Shown here: positions 1 to 8,783 of the stretch, one piece after another | Layout: every line of letters begins with the position of its first letter | How positions within the stretch are numbered: position 1 is the stretch's first letter | Source: Flavobacterium hydrophilum | Lineage (GTDB): Bacteria; Bacteroidota; Bacteroidia; Flavobacteriales; Flavobacteriaceae | Length of the DNA stretch: 64,000 bases | Assembly: GCF_003202405.1 (NCBI RefSeq) | Contig: NZ_QJHL01000002.1 | Span: 186,001-250,000, forward strand | Direction: 5' to 3' | Translations under genes and position numbers: made by a program | The notes under the pieces: generated by a model | Seen by the model: only the letters and a program-made list of their open reading frames with translations | Told to the model about the DNA's origin: nothing | Databases searched by the model: none

Positions 1-1
1 A

Positions 2-391
2 ATGTACCGCAATTTAATGATTGGAGATTTTGGTAATCATCATACAGACATGTTAAATTACTGGAGCCCTACCAACACAGATACAAACGTACCGCGTCCG
101 ATAATCGGAGATCCTAATGGGAATGCAAGGGATTCCAATAGATTTATAGAAGATGGTGATTACTTAAAATTACAAACGATGCAAATTGGATATACTATTC
201 CATTAAAAGAAAATAAATTTATTCAAAAAGCTAATGTATATGTGAATGGTCAGAATTTGTTAATTCTTAGCAAATATAAAGGTTATGACCCTGATTTCAA
301 CAGTAACGATGGATTAATATCAAGAGGATATGATGCTGGATCTTTCCCAAATCCAAGAACTATCTCTTTAGGGGTAGAAATACAGTTTTAA
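2..391 (+). CDS. SusC-like TonB-dependent outer-membrane receptor, C-terminal fragment (5' end outside window)
   Basis: The visible 129 residues are the end of a SusC/RagA-type TonB-dependent transporter, the outer-membrane pore that imports oligosaccharides captured by SusD. Typical late-barrel signatures are present: WSPTNTDTNVPRP, a YLKLQTMQIGYTIP strand, NLLILSKYKGYDPDF, and a final NPRTISLGVEIQF strand ending in the terminal Phe expected of outer-membrane beta-barrels. The plug, TonB box and most of the barrel lie left of the window. It is followed after 26 bp by susD, the invariant gene order of such loci. The downstream genes suggest arabino-oligosaccharides as substrate (inference). 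Confidence 0.93.
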   Translation: MYRNLMIGDFGNHHTDMLNYWSPTNTDTNVPRPIIGDPNGNARDSNRFIEDGDYLKLQTMQIGYTIPLKENKFIQKANVYVNGQNLLILSKYKGYDPDFNSNDGLISRGYDAGSFPNPRTISLGVEIQF

Positions 392-417
392 GCTAAAACA
401 TTTAAAAAAGAATCAAA

Positions 418-1998
418 ATGAAATATAAAATATATAATTATATCACAATTTCCCTTTTACTTTCTGTAGTAATGACAAGCTGTGTAAATGATGAGGATTT
501 AGTACAAGCGGATCCTAATGTGGAAACTGCAGCATCCTATTGGAAAAATGATGAAGATGCTTTAAAAGGTGTAAATGCAGCTTATGGAAGTTTATTGACA
601 GATGGTACTTATATGAGAAGTACCCCCCTTTTATTAGACTTAAAAGGAGATGATACCCGTAGTAACAGCCCATGGGGAGCGATGGCTAACGTTGGACGTT
701 TTAACTCCAATGTTACAGATGCCGCTATTTATGGCTGGGCATATGAAACTTATTATCAGGGAATTTATCGCTCTAATCAGGTTTTGACAAATGTTCCTAA
801 TATTAATTTTACGGATGCAGCATTAAAAAACAGAATTTTAGGACAGGCTTATTTTTTAAGAGGATTGTACTTGTTTCATGCCGTAAATATGTTCAAAAAA
901 GTTCCAGTACCTACAACATTGGCAACATTTTATCCTCAAAAATCAGAAGCTGAAGGCTGGGCTCAGGTAATTGCTGACTTTAAATCTGCGTCAGAATTAC
1001 TGCCAATTACGTATCAGGGAATAAATGGAATTGACACGAAGGATTCTAATGGAGATGCGATAAAAGGGCGTGCAACTAAAGGAGCTGCATTAGGATATTT
1101 AGGAAAAGCTTATTTGTTTACTAAAGATTTTCCTAACGCCAGAACAACCTTTAAACAGGTAATAGATTTAGGGGTTTACTCTTTGGTTGCTAACTATCGT
1201 GATAACTTTACAGATACAAATGAAAACAATTCAGAATCTCTTTTTGAAGTACAATTTAGCAGAGAAGCAGCTGGTGTTGCACTAGGTTGGGGAGGTATTC
1301 CTGCTTCTGAATGGGGAAAAACTTCTGCACGAGCGATTACCTACGGTCCAAGAGGATTTGGATTTACAGATGTACAGCCTACGTTTGCATTATTTAATGA
1401 ATTTCAATTAGAGAAAACAGTTTCGAATCAGGTTGACCCTCGTTTAGATGCTACGATGTTTTACAATAAACCGGGAGGAATGCAATTGTACGGAAAAGAT
1501 TTTGCAACACAATATGCAGCAAATCCGGGAGATCTTAATGATTTGTTTTGTAGAAAATATCAAAATTCTGATGGAAATTTTGCAGATGAATTTGACTGGC
1601 GTTCAGGAATCAATGAGCGTTTGTTAAGATATGCTGACATCCTTTTAATGTATGCAGAATGTTTAAACGAAACTGGCGATACTCCAGGTGCCTACACTTA
1701 TATTCAAATGGTAAGAGACAGAGTTAATTTGCCAAATTTAGCAACAGCAAAACCAAACATGTCTCAAATACAAATGAGAGAACAAATTGGTCATGAAAGA
1801 TTTTTAGAATTTGCTCTCGAAGGTCACCGTTTTGATGATATCCGTCGTTGGGGATGGCTACAGGATGAGGCTAAATTAGCCTGGTTAAAGTCAAGAGATG
1901 TAGAGTTTAATTCGTACGTACCAGGAAGAGAGTTTTTCCCAATTCCTCAATTAGAAAAAGATAATAATCCGGGAACGGAACAAAATGACAGTTATTAA
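418..1998 (+). CDS. SusD/RagB family surface glycan-binding lipoprotein
   Basis: SusD-family lipoprotein of 526 residues, the usual length, that lids the SusC pore and binds the glycan at the cell surface. The N-terminus is a lipoprotein signal peptide with lipobox VMTSC (Cys22), followed by VNDED, an acidic stretch of the kind linked to surface export in Bacteroidota. TPR-like helices with the family motifs are recognisable (ILGQAYFLRGLYLFHAV near residue 140; RLLRYADILLMYAECLNETG near 400; the end motif GHRFDDIRRWG near 470; REFFPIP near 510). It lies 26 bp after susC. Arabinan or arabino-oligosaccharide specificity is inferred from the neighbouring GH43/GH51 genes. Confidence 0.95.
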   Translation: MKYKIYNYITISLLLSVVMTSCVNDEDLVQADPNVETAASYWKNDEDALKGVNAAYGSLLTDGTYMRSTPLLLDLKGDDTRSNSPWGAMANVGRFNSNVTDAAIYGWAYETYYQGIYRSNQVLTNVPNINFTDAALKNRILGQAYFLRGLYLFHAVNMFKKVPVPTTLATFYPQKSEAEGWAQVIADFKSASELLPITYQGINGIDTKDSNGDAIKGRATKGAALGYLGKAYLFTKDFPNARTTFKQVIDLGVYSLVANYRDNFTDTNENNSESLFEVQFSREAAGVALGWGGIPASEWGKTSARAITYGPRGFGFTDVQPTFALFNEFQLEKTVSNQVDPRLDATMFYNKPGGMQLYGKDFATQYAANPGDLNDLFCRKYQNSDGNFADEFDWRSGINERLLRYADILLMYAECLNETGDTPGAYTYIQMVRDRVNLPNLATAKPNMSQIQMREQIGHERFLEFALEGHRFDDIRRWGWLQDEAKLAWLKSRDVEFNSYVPGREFFPIPQLEKDNNPGTEQNDSY

Positions 1999-2020
1999 TA
2001 TTTATTGAATTAGTTAGATT

Positions 2021-2070
2021 GCATAATATCATATGGCGGCTTAAAATTGCTATGTGATATTATGTTTTTT
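2021..2070 (+). terminator. Strong hairpin with T-run between susD and the first GH43 gene
   Basis: CATAATATCA (2022-2031) pairs perfectly with TGATATTATG (2055-2064). The stem continues inward with wobble pairs to GGC/GC and is followed by six T. It could be a partial terminator or an RNA-processing barrier that keeps susCD transcript levels above those of the downstream enzymes. Read-through must be possible if the locus is one operon. Confidence 0.6.
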
Positions 2071-2127
2071 AAAAAGAATAGCATACAGAGAAGTTAAATT
2101 TATACAGTAACTAAAATTAGCATAACA

Positions 2128-3129
2128 ATGAAAACAATAACAAGTTTGGTTTTATTAGCAATATTATTAGTGGGTTGTCAAAATGAAGACGTTGTTTCTC
2201 CAAATGAAGAAGCAAATGCTGTGACTCAGAATTCTCAAAATACAAATTTAACTGCAAAAACTGTGGTAGGAAATGTTCCTTCACATGATCCGAGCACAAT
2301 TGTAAAAAGCGGTGTTAACTATTATGTTTTTACTACAGGCGATAATATTCCAATGACATACACCAGAGATTTGGCAAACTGGACATGGGGTACCTCAGTA
2401 TTTACTTCCACTCCGAGCTGGATAACAGGCTATGTTCCTGGGTTTACCAAAACATATTGGGCACCTGATGTTGCCTGGTTCAATAACAGATGGAATATGT
2501 ATTATTCCTGTTCTACTTTCGGATCGGCTACTTCTGCTATTGGATTGGTAACGGCTCCGTCAATTTCTCAAAGTGCAGGGACAACCTGGACAGACAGAGG
2601 TGTAGTTGTCTCTTCTAACTCAGCTTCAGATGTAAATGCAATTGACGCTTCAATTTTAGTTGACGGAAGTAACGTTTACATGGCTTACGGTTCCTGGCAT
2701 GCCGGAATTGGAGTTGTTCAGATTAATCCTTCCACAGGAAAACCAATCGGCACAAGAACCGTTGTAGCTGGCGGAAACAGTGCTTCATGGGAAGCGCCAT
2801 GCTTAATTAAAGAAGGCAGTTATTACTATATGTTTGTAAACCGCGGAACTTGCTGCAACGGTGTAAACAGTACCTATTATATCGTAGTGGGCCGTTCCAC
2901 AAGTCCGTTTGGAACATTTGTGGACAAAAACGGTGTATCCCTAAAAAGCGGAGGTGGAACAACCGTTTTAGCTTCTCAGGGTGACTATATCGGGCCAGGT
3001 CATTTATCCAGAATTACCGGAACCCAAAAAGGAGCTGTTCATTATTATAACAAAGCAGACAATGGAAATCCAAAAATGGAAATTGTATACTTTACATGGT
3101 CAGGAGGCTGGCCAACACTTAAATACTAA
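2128..3129 (+). CDS. GH43 family lipoprotein, probable endo-1,5-alpha-L-arabinanase
   Basis: A 333-residue five-bladed beta-propeller hydrolase of family GH43. The signal peptide ends in the lipobox LLVGC (Cys17) followed by QNED, so it is probably surface-anchored. The catalytic triad expected of GH43 is visible: base Asp54 (PSHDPS), pKa modulator Asp173 (NAIDAS) and acid Glu222 (WEAPCL). The motif CCNGVNSTYYIVVGRS (from residue 242) and the GPGH motif (residues 289-292) are typical of arabinanase-type members. It is the first enzyme gene after susCD, which fits initial backbone cleavage of arabinan. The exact bond specificity is inferred. Confidence 0.88.
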   Translation: MKTITSLVLLAILLVGCQNEDVVSPNEEANAVTQNSQNTNLTAKTVVGNVPSHDPSTIVKSGVNYYVFTTGDNIPMTYTRDLANWTWGTSVFTSTPSWITGYVPGFTKTYWAPDVAWFNNRWNMYYSCSTFGSATSAIGLVTAPSISQSAGTTWTDRGVVVSSNSASDVNAIDASILVDGSNVYMAYGSWHAGIGVVQINPSTGKPIGTRTVVAGGNSASWEAPCLIKEGSYYYMFVNRGTCCNGVNSTYYIVVGRSTSPFGTFVDKNGVSLKSGGGTTVLASQGDYIGPGHLSRITGTQKGAVHYYNKADNGNPKMEIVYFTWSGGWPTLKY

Positions 3130-3139
3130 AATTAATATC

Positions 3140-3167
3140 AAGAGGAAAGTTTTATGACTTTCCTCTT
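3140..3167. terminator. Perfect 11-bp hairpin between GH43 and GH51 genes
   Basis: AAGAGGAAAGT (3140-3150) and ACTTTCCTCTT (3157-3167) form a perfect stem. It is followed by AATAACTTT rather than a clean T-run, so it may be an mRNA-stabilising or processing hairpin instead of a full terminator. Confidence 0.45.
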
Positions 3168-3274
3168 AATAACTTTATCTACAAATCATGAAATGAGCAG
3201 AACCAAAATTGGCAAAATACCAATGAAGATATGCGAATTACATAATGACCGATAAAATCAATAAAAATCAACAT

Positions 3275-4822
3275 ATGAAAAAGACGTTTTTAATTCTATT
3301 TGTTTTTACACTTTGTAATCAAATTACTTTCGCTCAAAAAGAAACTACAGTTGTCACATTAAAAAATGATGACAAAGCTCCTGTTATCAACAAAAATATC
3401 TACGGACATTTTGCTGAACATTTAGGGCGCTGTATTTACGGAGGTTTTTTTGTGGGTGATACTTCAAAAATACCAAATACTAAAGGCGTTAGAAATGATA
3501 TTATTGCGGCTTTAAAAGATTTAAAAATTCCAAACCTAAGATGGCCTGGAGGTTGTTTTGCGGATACGTATCATTGGAAAGACGGAATCGGACCTCAGGA
3601 AGAAAGACCAACTATCGTAAATAAATGGTGGGGTGGAGTAACAGAAGATAATAGTTTTGGAACACATGATTTTTTGAATATGTGTGAACTTCTTGAAACT
3701 GAGCCTTATTTATCAGGAAATGTTGGAAGCGGAACCGTTCAGGAATTGGCTGACTGGGTTCAGTACACCAACTTTAGCGGTAAAAGTCCGATGAGTGATT
3801 TACGTAAAAAGAATGGAAGAACAGAACCGTGGAAAGTTAAATTCTGGGGAATAGGAAACGAAGCCTGGGGCTGCGGAGGAAATATGACTGCTGAATATTA
3901 TGCTGGAGAATACAGAAAATTTGCCACTTTCATGTCGGATTGGGAAAATACTGGCGGAATTACCCGTATTGCATCAGGATCAAACAGTGCCGATTATAAC
4001 TGGACAGAAGTTTTAATGAAAAACATTCCGCTTAATATGTTAGGTGGACTTGGTGTACATCATTATGCGGTAATCAACTGGAATAAAAAAGGAGACGGAG
4101 TTGATTTTACAGAAGAGCAATATTTTAAAACAATGCAATCTGCTTTAAAAATGGAAGAACTTGTTACGAAACACGGTGCTATAATGGATAAATACGATCC
4201 TGAGAAAAAAGTAGCCATGCTGGTTGACGAATGGGGTGGCTGGTATGAAGTAGAAAAAGGAACAAATCCCGGATTTTTATACCAACAGAATACCATGAGA
4301 GATGCAGTTTTAGCCGGAGCAACCCTTAATATTTTCAACAACCATGCTGACAGGGTTCGTATGGCAAATTTAGCACAATGTGTTAACGTTTTACAGGCAG
4401 TTATCTTAACTGATAAAGCAAAAATGATTACTACACCAACTTATCATGTTATGAAACTGTATGCCGTTCATCAGGATGCAAAATTATTACCTGTAAGTTT
4501 TCAGTCGCCTTTGTATACAGTTAATGGAGAATCACTTCCTGCAGTATCGGCTTCGGCTTCAAAAGATAAAAACGGAGCAATTCATATTTCTTTGGTAAAT
4601 GTTGATGCAAAAAATAAAAACAAAATAGAGATTGATGTAAAAGATCTTGGCGTAAAAAACTTCACAGGAACAATATTAACATCAGCGAAATTACAAGATT
4701 ACAATTCATTCGATACACCAAATAAAATTGTTCCAACAGTTTTTAAAGGTTTCGAAAACAAAAAAGGAAAACTTGAAATCACTATTCCTCCTTACTCAGT
4801 AGTTGTTTTAGAAGGAAAATAA
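3275..4822 (+). CDS. GH51 alpha-L-arabinofuranosidase, secreted
   Basis: A 515-residue retaining alpha-L-arabinofuranosidase (GH51) that removes terminal arabinofuranose from arabinan or arabinoxylan oligosaccharides. I start it at the internal ATG at 3275, because from there the protein opens with a good signal peptide (MKKTFLILFVFTLCNQITFA, then Q); an upstream in-frame ATG at 3245 adds a charged 10-residue leader that would spoil it. Acid/base Glu196 lies in WGIGNEAWGCGG and the nucleophile Glu319 in LVDEWGGW. The LRWPGGCFADTYHWKDGIGP block near residue 88 shapes the active site. The C-terminal beta-sandwich ends in IPPYSVVVLEGK. No lipobox, so probably periplasmic. Confidence 0.93.
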   Translation: MKKTFLILFVFTLCNQITFAQKETTVVTLKNDDKAPVINKNIYGHFAEHLGRCIYGGFFVGDTSKIPNTKGVRNDIIAALKDLKIPNLRWPGGCFADTYHWKDGIGPQEERPTIVNKWWGGVTEDNSFGTHDFLNMCELLETEPYLSGNVGSGTVQELADWVQYTNFSGKSPMSDLRKKNGRTEPWKVKFWGIGNEAWGCGGNMTAEYYAGEYRKFATFMSDWENTGGITRIASGSNSADYNWTEVLMKNIPLNMLGGLGVHHYAVINWNKKGDGVDFTEEQYFKTMQSALKMEELVTKHGAIMDKYDPEKKVAMLVDEWGGWYEVEKGTNPGFLYQQNTMRDAVLAGATLNIFNNHADRVRMANLAQCVNVLQAVILTDKAKMITTPTYHVMKLYAVHQDAKLLPVSFQSPLYTVNGESLPAVSASASKDKNGAIHISLVNVDAKNKNKIEIDVKDLGVKNFTGTILTSAKLQDYNSFDTPNKIVPTVFKGFENKKGKLEITIPPYSVVVLEGK

Positions 4823-4834
4823 AATATTAAAAAG

Positions 4835-6454
4835 ATGAAAAAATCAAATTCCATTTTAAAAATTACTTCATACGTGGGGTTCTTTTTATTTGCTCTTGCG
4901 ATAGTAAGCTGTTCAAGCGATGATCCTGCAAATAAAGAAACAGATCCGCCGGTAGTAGTACCACCGGTAGTTACGCCTCCTGCATTTCCGGGACCAACGT
5001 ATGCTGATAATTATATTTCAATATCTTCATGGAACAGCAGGGCACAATGGAATTTGGCTAACGTTCATGATCCAACAGTTGAAAAATCAGGTGAGTACTA
5101 TTATATGTATCAAACGGATGCTTCCTATGGAAACGCTCACGACGGTCACGGACATTTTCCTTACAGACGTTCGAAAGACCTTGTTACCTGGGAATATATG
5201 GGATCGGCTATGGCTACAGTTCCTGCCTGGGTAAAAGATTCATTAAATAATAAAAGAGCCAGAATGGTGCCAGCTTTACCGGCAATTGAAAATCCAAGGT
5301 ATGGTTATTGGGCTCCTTACATCAAAAAAGTGGGTAATAAATATCGATTGTATTACAGCATTGTAGTAGATGAACCCATTACAGGAACCAGCTTTGAAAC
5401 GTCATGGTCAGAAAGGGCTTTTATCGGATTGGCAGAATCAGATGATTTGTCAACGAATGTCTGGGTAGATAAAGGAATGGTAGTATGCTCTGAACCTGAT
5501 GGAGCAAAACCCTATTCTTTTACAGGAGCCAGAAATTGGGAAAATGCTTATTTCAAATTCAATGCAATCGATCCAACTTTTATACAGACTCCTGAAGGCG
5601 ACCAATATCTGATTTACGGTTCCTGGCATTCCGGAATTGCATCATTAAAACTGGATCCGTCTACAGGAAAACCATATCAGCTAAAAACTCTAAGCGACTA
5701 TGGGACACGAATAGCTTCCCGAAGTGCAACAAGCCGTTGGCAGGGCTCTGAAGGTCCTGAAATTATTTACAATCCGGAAACTCAGTACTATTATTTGTTC
5801 CTTGCTTATGACGGTCTTGATGTTCCTTATAATACAAGGGTTTGTCGTTCTAAAAGTATTACAGGCCCCTTTTTAGGAATCAATGGTGCTAATGTAACTA
5901 ATGGTGCTGATTGCTGGCCAATGCTTACACATCCTTATGGATTTAATAATCATACCGGATGGGTTGGATTTGCACATTGCTCTGTTTTTCAAAATCCGGA
6001 TACTAAACAATGGTTTTATGCATCACAAGCTCGTTTGCCTAAAGATGTACCAAATGTTAATGCTTCTAATGCACTTATGATGGGGCATGTTCGTGCCATA
6101 AAATGGACCGAAGACGGCTGGCCGGTAGTAGATCCTGAAAGATATGCAGCTGTACCGGAAACGACAATTACAGAGGCTTCTTTTATTGGAACCTGGGAAC
6201 AAATTACCATGAATTACCAATATGCTACTATTCAAAAATCGGTTACGATTTATTTAACCGCTGACAAAAAAGTGAGTGGAGGCGCTACTGGTACATGGTC
6301 GTATGACAGCACTGCTAAAACATTAACTGTAAATGGTGTAAAATGCAAAGTTAGTGATGCCTGGGATTGGGAATCAGCTACGAGAAAAGTAACGATCAGT
6401 TATTCCGGATTAACAACAGCCGGTGTACCGGTTTGGGGTAAAAAAATTAATTAA
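4835..6454 (+). CDS. GH43 arabinanase-type lipoprotein with C-terminal GH43_C-like domain
   Basis: A 539-residue lipoprotein: signal peptide with lipobox AIVSC (Cys26), SSDD acidic tract, a Pro/Val-rich linker (residues 37-53), the GH43 propeller (about 70-430), and a C-terminal beta-barrel-like domain (about 440-539). Catalytic candidates are Asp79 (NVHDPT), Asp246 (NAIDPT) and Glu306 (GSEGPE). The two-domain layout matches the long extracellular endo-arabinanases such as Bacillus AbnB/Abn2, whose extra C-terminal domain is needed for activity (known for that family). Probably a second surface endo-acting arabinanase. It starts 12 bp after the GH51 gene. Confidence 0.87.
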   Translation: MKKSNSILKITSYVGFFLFALAIVSCSSDDPANKETDPPVVVPPVVTPPAFPGPTYADNYISISSWNSRAQWNLANVHDPTVEKSGEYYYMYQTDASYGNAHDGHGHFPYRRSKDLVTWEYMGSAMATVPAWVKDSLNNKRARMVPALPAIENPRYGYWAPYIKKVGNKYRLYYSIVVDEPITGTSFETSWSERAFIGLAESDDLSTNVWVDKGMVVCSEPDGAKPYSFTGARNWENAYFKFNAIDPTFIQTPEGDQYLIYGSWHSGIASLKLDPSTGKPYQLKTLSDYGTRIASRSATSRWQGSEGPEIIYNPETQYYYLFLAYDGLDVPYNTRVCRSKSITGPFLGINGANVTNGADCWPMLTHPYGFNNHTGWVGFAHCSVFQNPDTKQWFYASQARLPKDVPNVNASNALMMGHVRAIKWTEDGWPVVDPERYAAVPETTITEASFIGTWEQITMNYQYATIQKSVTIYLTADKKVSGGATGTWSYDSTAKTLTVNGVKCKVSDAWDWESATRKVTISYSGLTTAGVPVWGKKIN

Positions 6455-6464
6455 AAGTCCAATT

Positions 6465-6490
6465 GCCCTTTCATAACCGGAAGGGCTTTT
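6465..6490 (+). terminator. Short GC hairpin plus T-run after GH43 gene
   Basis: GCCCTT (6465-6470) pairs with AAGGGC (6481-6486), followed by TTTT. Weak intrinsic terminator or attenuator inside the enzyme gene cluster. Confidence 0.4.
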
Positions 6491-6517
6491 GCAAATAATA
6501 TTGCCAATTAAACCATA

Positions 6518-7492
6518 ATGAAAAATCTAATTACATGCGTGTCATTTTTAGTTATGATTGCGTCATGCACAACAGCGGTCGCACAATCTTCTGTAAGCCA
6601 AATTGATCCTGCAAAATATAATAATCCAATTATAAAAGATCAATATACAGGTGATCCTGCAGCATTGGTTTACAAAGACAAAGTGTATTTGTATGCAGGT
6701 CATGATGAAGCACCAAATGATTTTAACTTTTATAAAATGAACGAATGGGTAGTCTATTCTTCTTCAGATATGAAAAAGTGGGAATCACATCCGGTACCTT
6801 TAAAAGTAACCGATTTTGCATGGGCAAGAGGAGATGCCTGGGCTTCGCAGGTTATCGAAAGAAACGGAAAGTTCTACTGGTATGTAACGGTTTCTCATGG
6901 AAAAATTGACGGAAAATCAATTGGAGTTGCTGTTTCAGACAGTCCAACCGGACCTTTCAAGGATGCTTTAGGAAAAGCCTTGATTACAAATGATATGACA
7001 ACTCACACTAAAATAAGCTGGGATGATATTGATCCGACGGTTTATATCGACAATGATGGTCAGGCGTATTTATTCTGGGGGAACACGGTTTGTCATTATG
7101 CCAAATTAAAAGAAAACATGACCGAATTAGACGGCCCAATCCAAACAATTGATTTACCAAATTTCACCGAAGCACCGTGGATTCACAAACATAAAAACTG
7201 GTATTATTTATCGTATGCGTATCAGTTTCCTGAAAAAATCGCCTATGCCATGAGTAAGTCCATCACTGGTCCTTGGGAATTTAAGGGAATTTTGAATGAA
7301 TTGGCAGGAAACAGCAATACTAACCATCAGTCGATAATTGACTTTAAAGGGCAATCGTATTTTATTTATCACAATGGAGCCTCACAACCACATGGCGGAA
7401 GTTTCAGAAGATCGGTTTGCATGGATAAATTATTTTATAACAAAGACGGAACAATGAAAAGAGTGATTATGACTTCTGAAGGAATTCAATAG
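6518..7492 (+). CDS. GH43 family hydrolase, probable alpha-L-arabinofuranosidase or arabinoxylan debranching enzyme
   Basis: A 324-residue GH43 protein of a different subfamily from its neighbours. The catalytic set is Asp46 (YTGDPA), Asp172 (DDIDPT) and Glu218 (FTEAPW). The signal peptide is ambiguous: Cys17 in MIASC could be a lipobox, or signal peptidase I could cut after AVA at residue 22. The blade motifs WVVYSSSDMKKWE, WASQVIERNGKFYWYV and HNWYYLSYAYQFPEKIAYA-like repeats are characteristic of xylosidase/arabinofuranosidase-type GH43 enzymes. Likely trims arabinose side chains; a xylan-related substrate cannot be excluded. Confidence 0.82.
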   Translation: MKNLITCVSFLVMIASCTTAVAQSSVSQIDPAKYNNPIIKDQYTGDPAALVYKDKVYLYAGHDEAPNDFNFYKMNEWVVYSSSDMKKWESHPVPLKVTDFAWARGDAWASQVIERNGKFYWYVTVSHGKIDGKSIGVAVSDSPTGPFKDALGKALITNDMTTHTKISWDDIDPTVYIDNDGQAYLFWGNTVCHYAKLKENMTELDGPIQTIDLPNFTEAPWIHKHKNWYYLSYAYQFPEKIAYAMSKSITGPWEFKGILNELAGNSNTNHQSIIDFKGQSYFIYHNGASQPHGGSFRRSVCMDKLFYNKDGTMKRVIMTSEGIQ

Positions 7493-7504
7493 GAACAAAT
7501 TTTA

Positions 7505-7740
7505 AATTTTCACAATATAAGTGATATAAGTTCATGTAAAATTGGACTTGGAAATTTACTGCTCTTATAACTTACTGATTTAAAAATTTTTCAGCTTAAA
7601 CAAGCTAAACTTAAATTTACTTACATCACTTATATGGTGAAAAAAGTTTAGTTATAGTTTCAGCTTATATGATTTAAAAACGTTCCAATTCAAAACTAAA
7701 TTAAATGACCTTATATTACTTATATGGTTAAAAAACATAA
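7505..7740. repeat. Intergenic inverted repeat built from ACTTATAT words (family A)
   Basis: The 251-bp gap between two GH43 genes holds an imperfect inverted repeat: a left arm around 7513-7535 with ATATAAGTGATATAAGT and a right arm around 7618-7640 with ACTTACATCACTTATATGGT. A further direct copy, ACTTATATGGTT, lies just before the next gene (about 7719-7730). The same words recur at 26,529-26,645. I see no coding sequence here. Confidence 0.6.
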
Positions 7741-7743
7741 CGT

Positions 7744-8721
7744 ATGAAGTTTTACATAAAACATATATTTTTTGTTCTAATGATGCTAATAGCTTCAGCT
7801 TCATTTGCACAGGAAATTGTAGTACACGATCCGGTTGTCATCAAACAAAAAGACACTTATTATTTGTATTGCACTGGTAAAGGAATCAGTGTTTTTAGCT
7901 CGAAAGATTTAAAAAAATGGAATCCCGAACCTCAGGTTTTTGCAGAAAAACCAGTTTGGGCAGATGGCGTTGCGGCAGATTTTAAAAACCATATCTGGGC
8001 ACCGGATATCTCCTTTCACAATAACATTTATTATCTGTATTATTCGGTTTCGGCTTTCGCCAAAAATACTTCGGCAATTGGTGTTGCGACCAATACAACA
8101 TTAGATCCAAAAGATAAAAATTACAAATGGGTCGATCACGGAATTGTGATTCAGTCACAGCCTAACCGTGACATGTGGAATGCCATTGATCCGAATTTAG
8201 TTTTTGATGAAAATAATACAGCCTGGCTCTCTTTTGGTTCGTTTTGGGAAGGATTAAAACTGGTAAAATTAAATCCGGATTTAAAATCGATTGCACAGCC
8301 TCAGGAATGGCACACGATTTCGAAACGTAAAAGAAGCTTTGAATTAGCAGATGCTGATCCCGGCGACGGCGCACTTGAAGCTCCTTTTATTTTTAAGAAA
8401 AATGGTTATTACTACCAATTCCTTTCCTGGGATTTATGCTGTCGCGGGGAAAAAAGCACTTATAAAGTAGTCGTAGGAAGATCTAAAAATGTCACAGGAC
8501 CTTATGTTGATAAAGAGGGAAAACCTTTAAACCAGGGTGGAGGAAGTCTAATGGTTCAGGGCGACGAAAACTACTTTGGCGCAGGCCATAACAGCGCATA
8601 CACTTTTGATGGAAAAGATTATATTTTTTACCATGCATACGAAAAGAAAACGAACGGAACGCCAAGATTAGTAGTCAAAGAAATGCAATGGGATAGTGAC
8701 TTATGGCCTGTTTTAAAATAA
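7744..8721 (+). CDS. GH43 family secreted arabinanase or arabinosidase
   Basis: A 325-residue GH43 enzyme with a signal peptidase I leader (cleavage after ASFA, residue 22), so periplasmic. Catalytic residues are Asp29 (VVHDPV), Asp149 (NAIDPN) and Glu212 (ALEAPF). It shares with the first GH43 protein the WAPD motif, the CC-G-STY-VVGRS block (residues 232-247: LCCRGEKSTYKVVVGR) and the GAGHNSAYTF loop, so it belongs to the same arabinanase-like branch. Its periplasmic location suggests it shortens imported arabino-oligosaccharides. Confidence 0.86.
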   Translation: MKFYIKHIFFVLMMLIASASFAQEIVVHDPVVIKQKDTYYLYCTGKGISVFSSKDLKKWNPEPQVFAEKPVWADGVAADFKNHIWAPDISFHNNIYYLYYSVSAFAKNTSAIGVATNTTLDPKDKNYKWVDHGIVIQSQPNRDMWNAIDPNLVFDENNTAWLSFGSFWEGLKLVKLNPDLKSIAQPQEWHTISKRKRSFELADADPGDGALEAPFIFKKNGYYYQFLSWDLCCRGEKSTYKVVVGRSKNVTGPYVDKEGKPLNQGGGSLMVQGDENYFGAGHNSAYTFDGKDYIFYHAYEKKTNGTPRLVVKEMQWDSDLWPVLK

Positions 8722-8783
8722 GAATAAAATATTGAATGTCTGAGTTCCTTACAAATAAATTAATTCAAACAAAAAAGTATAAC

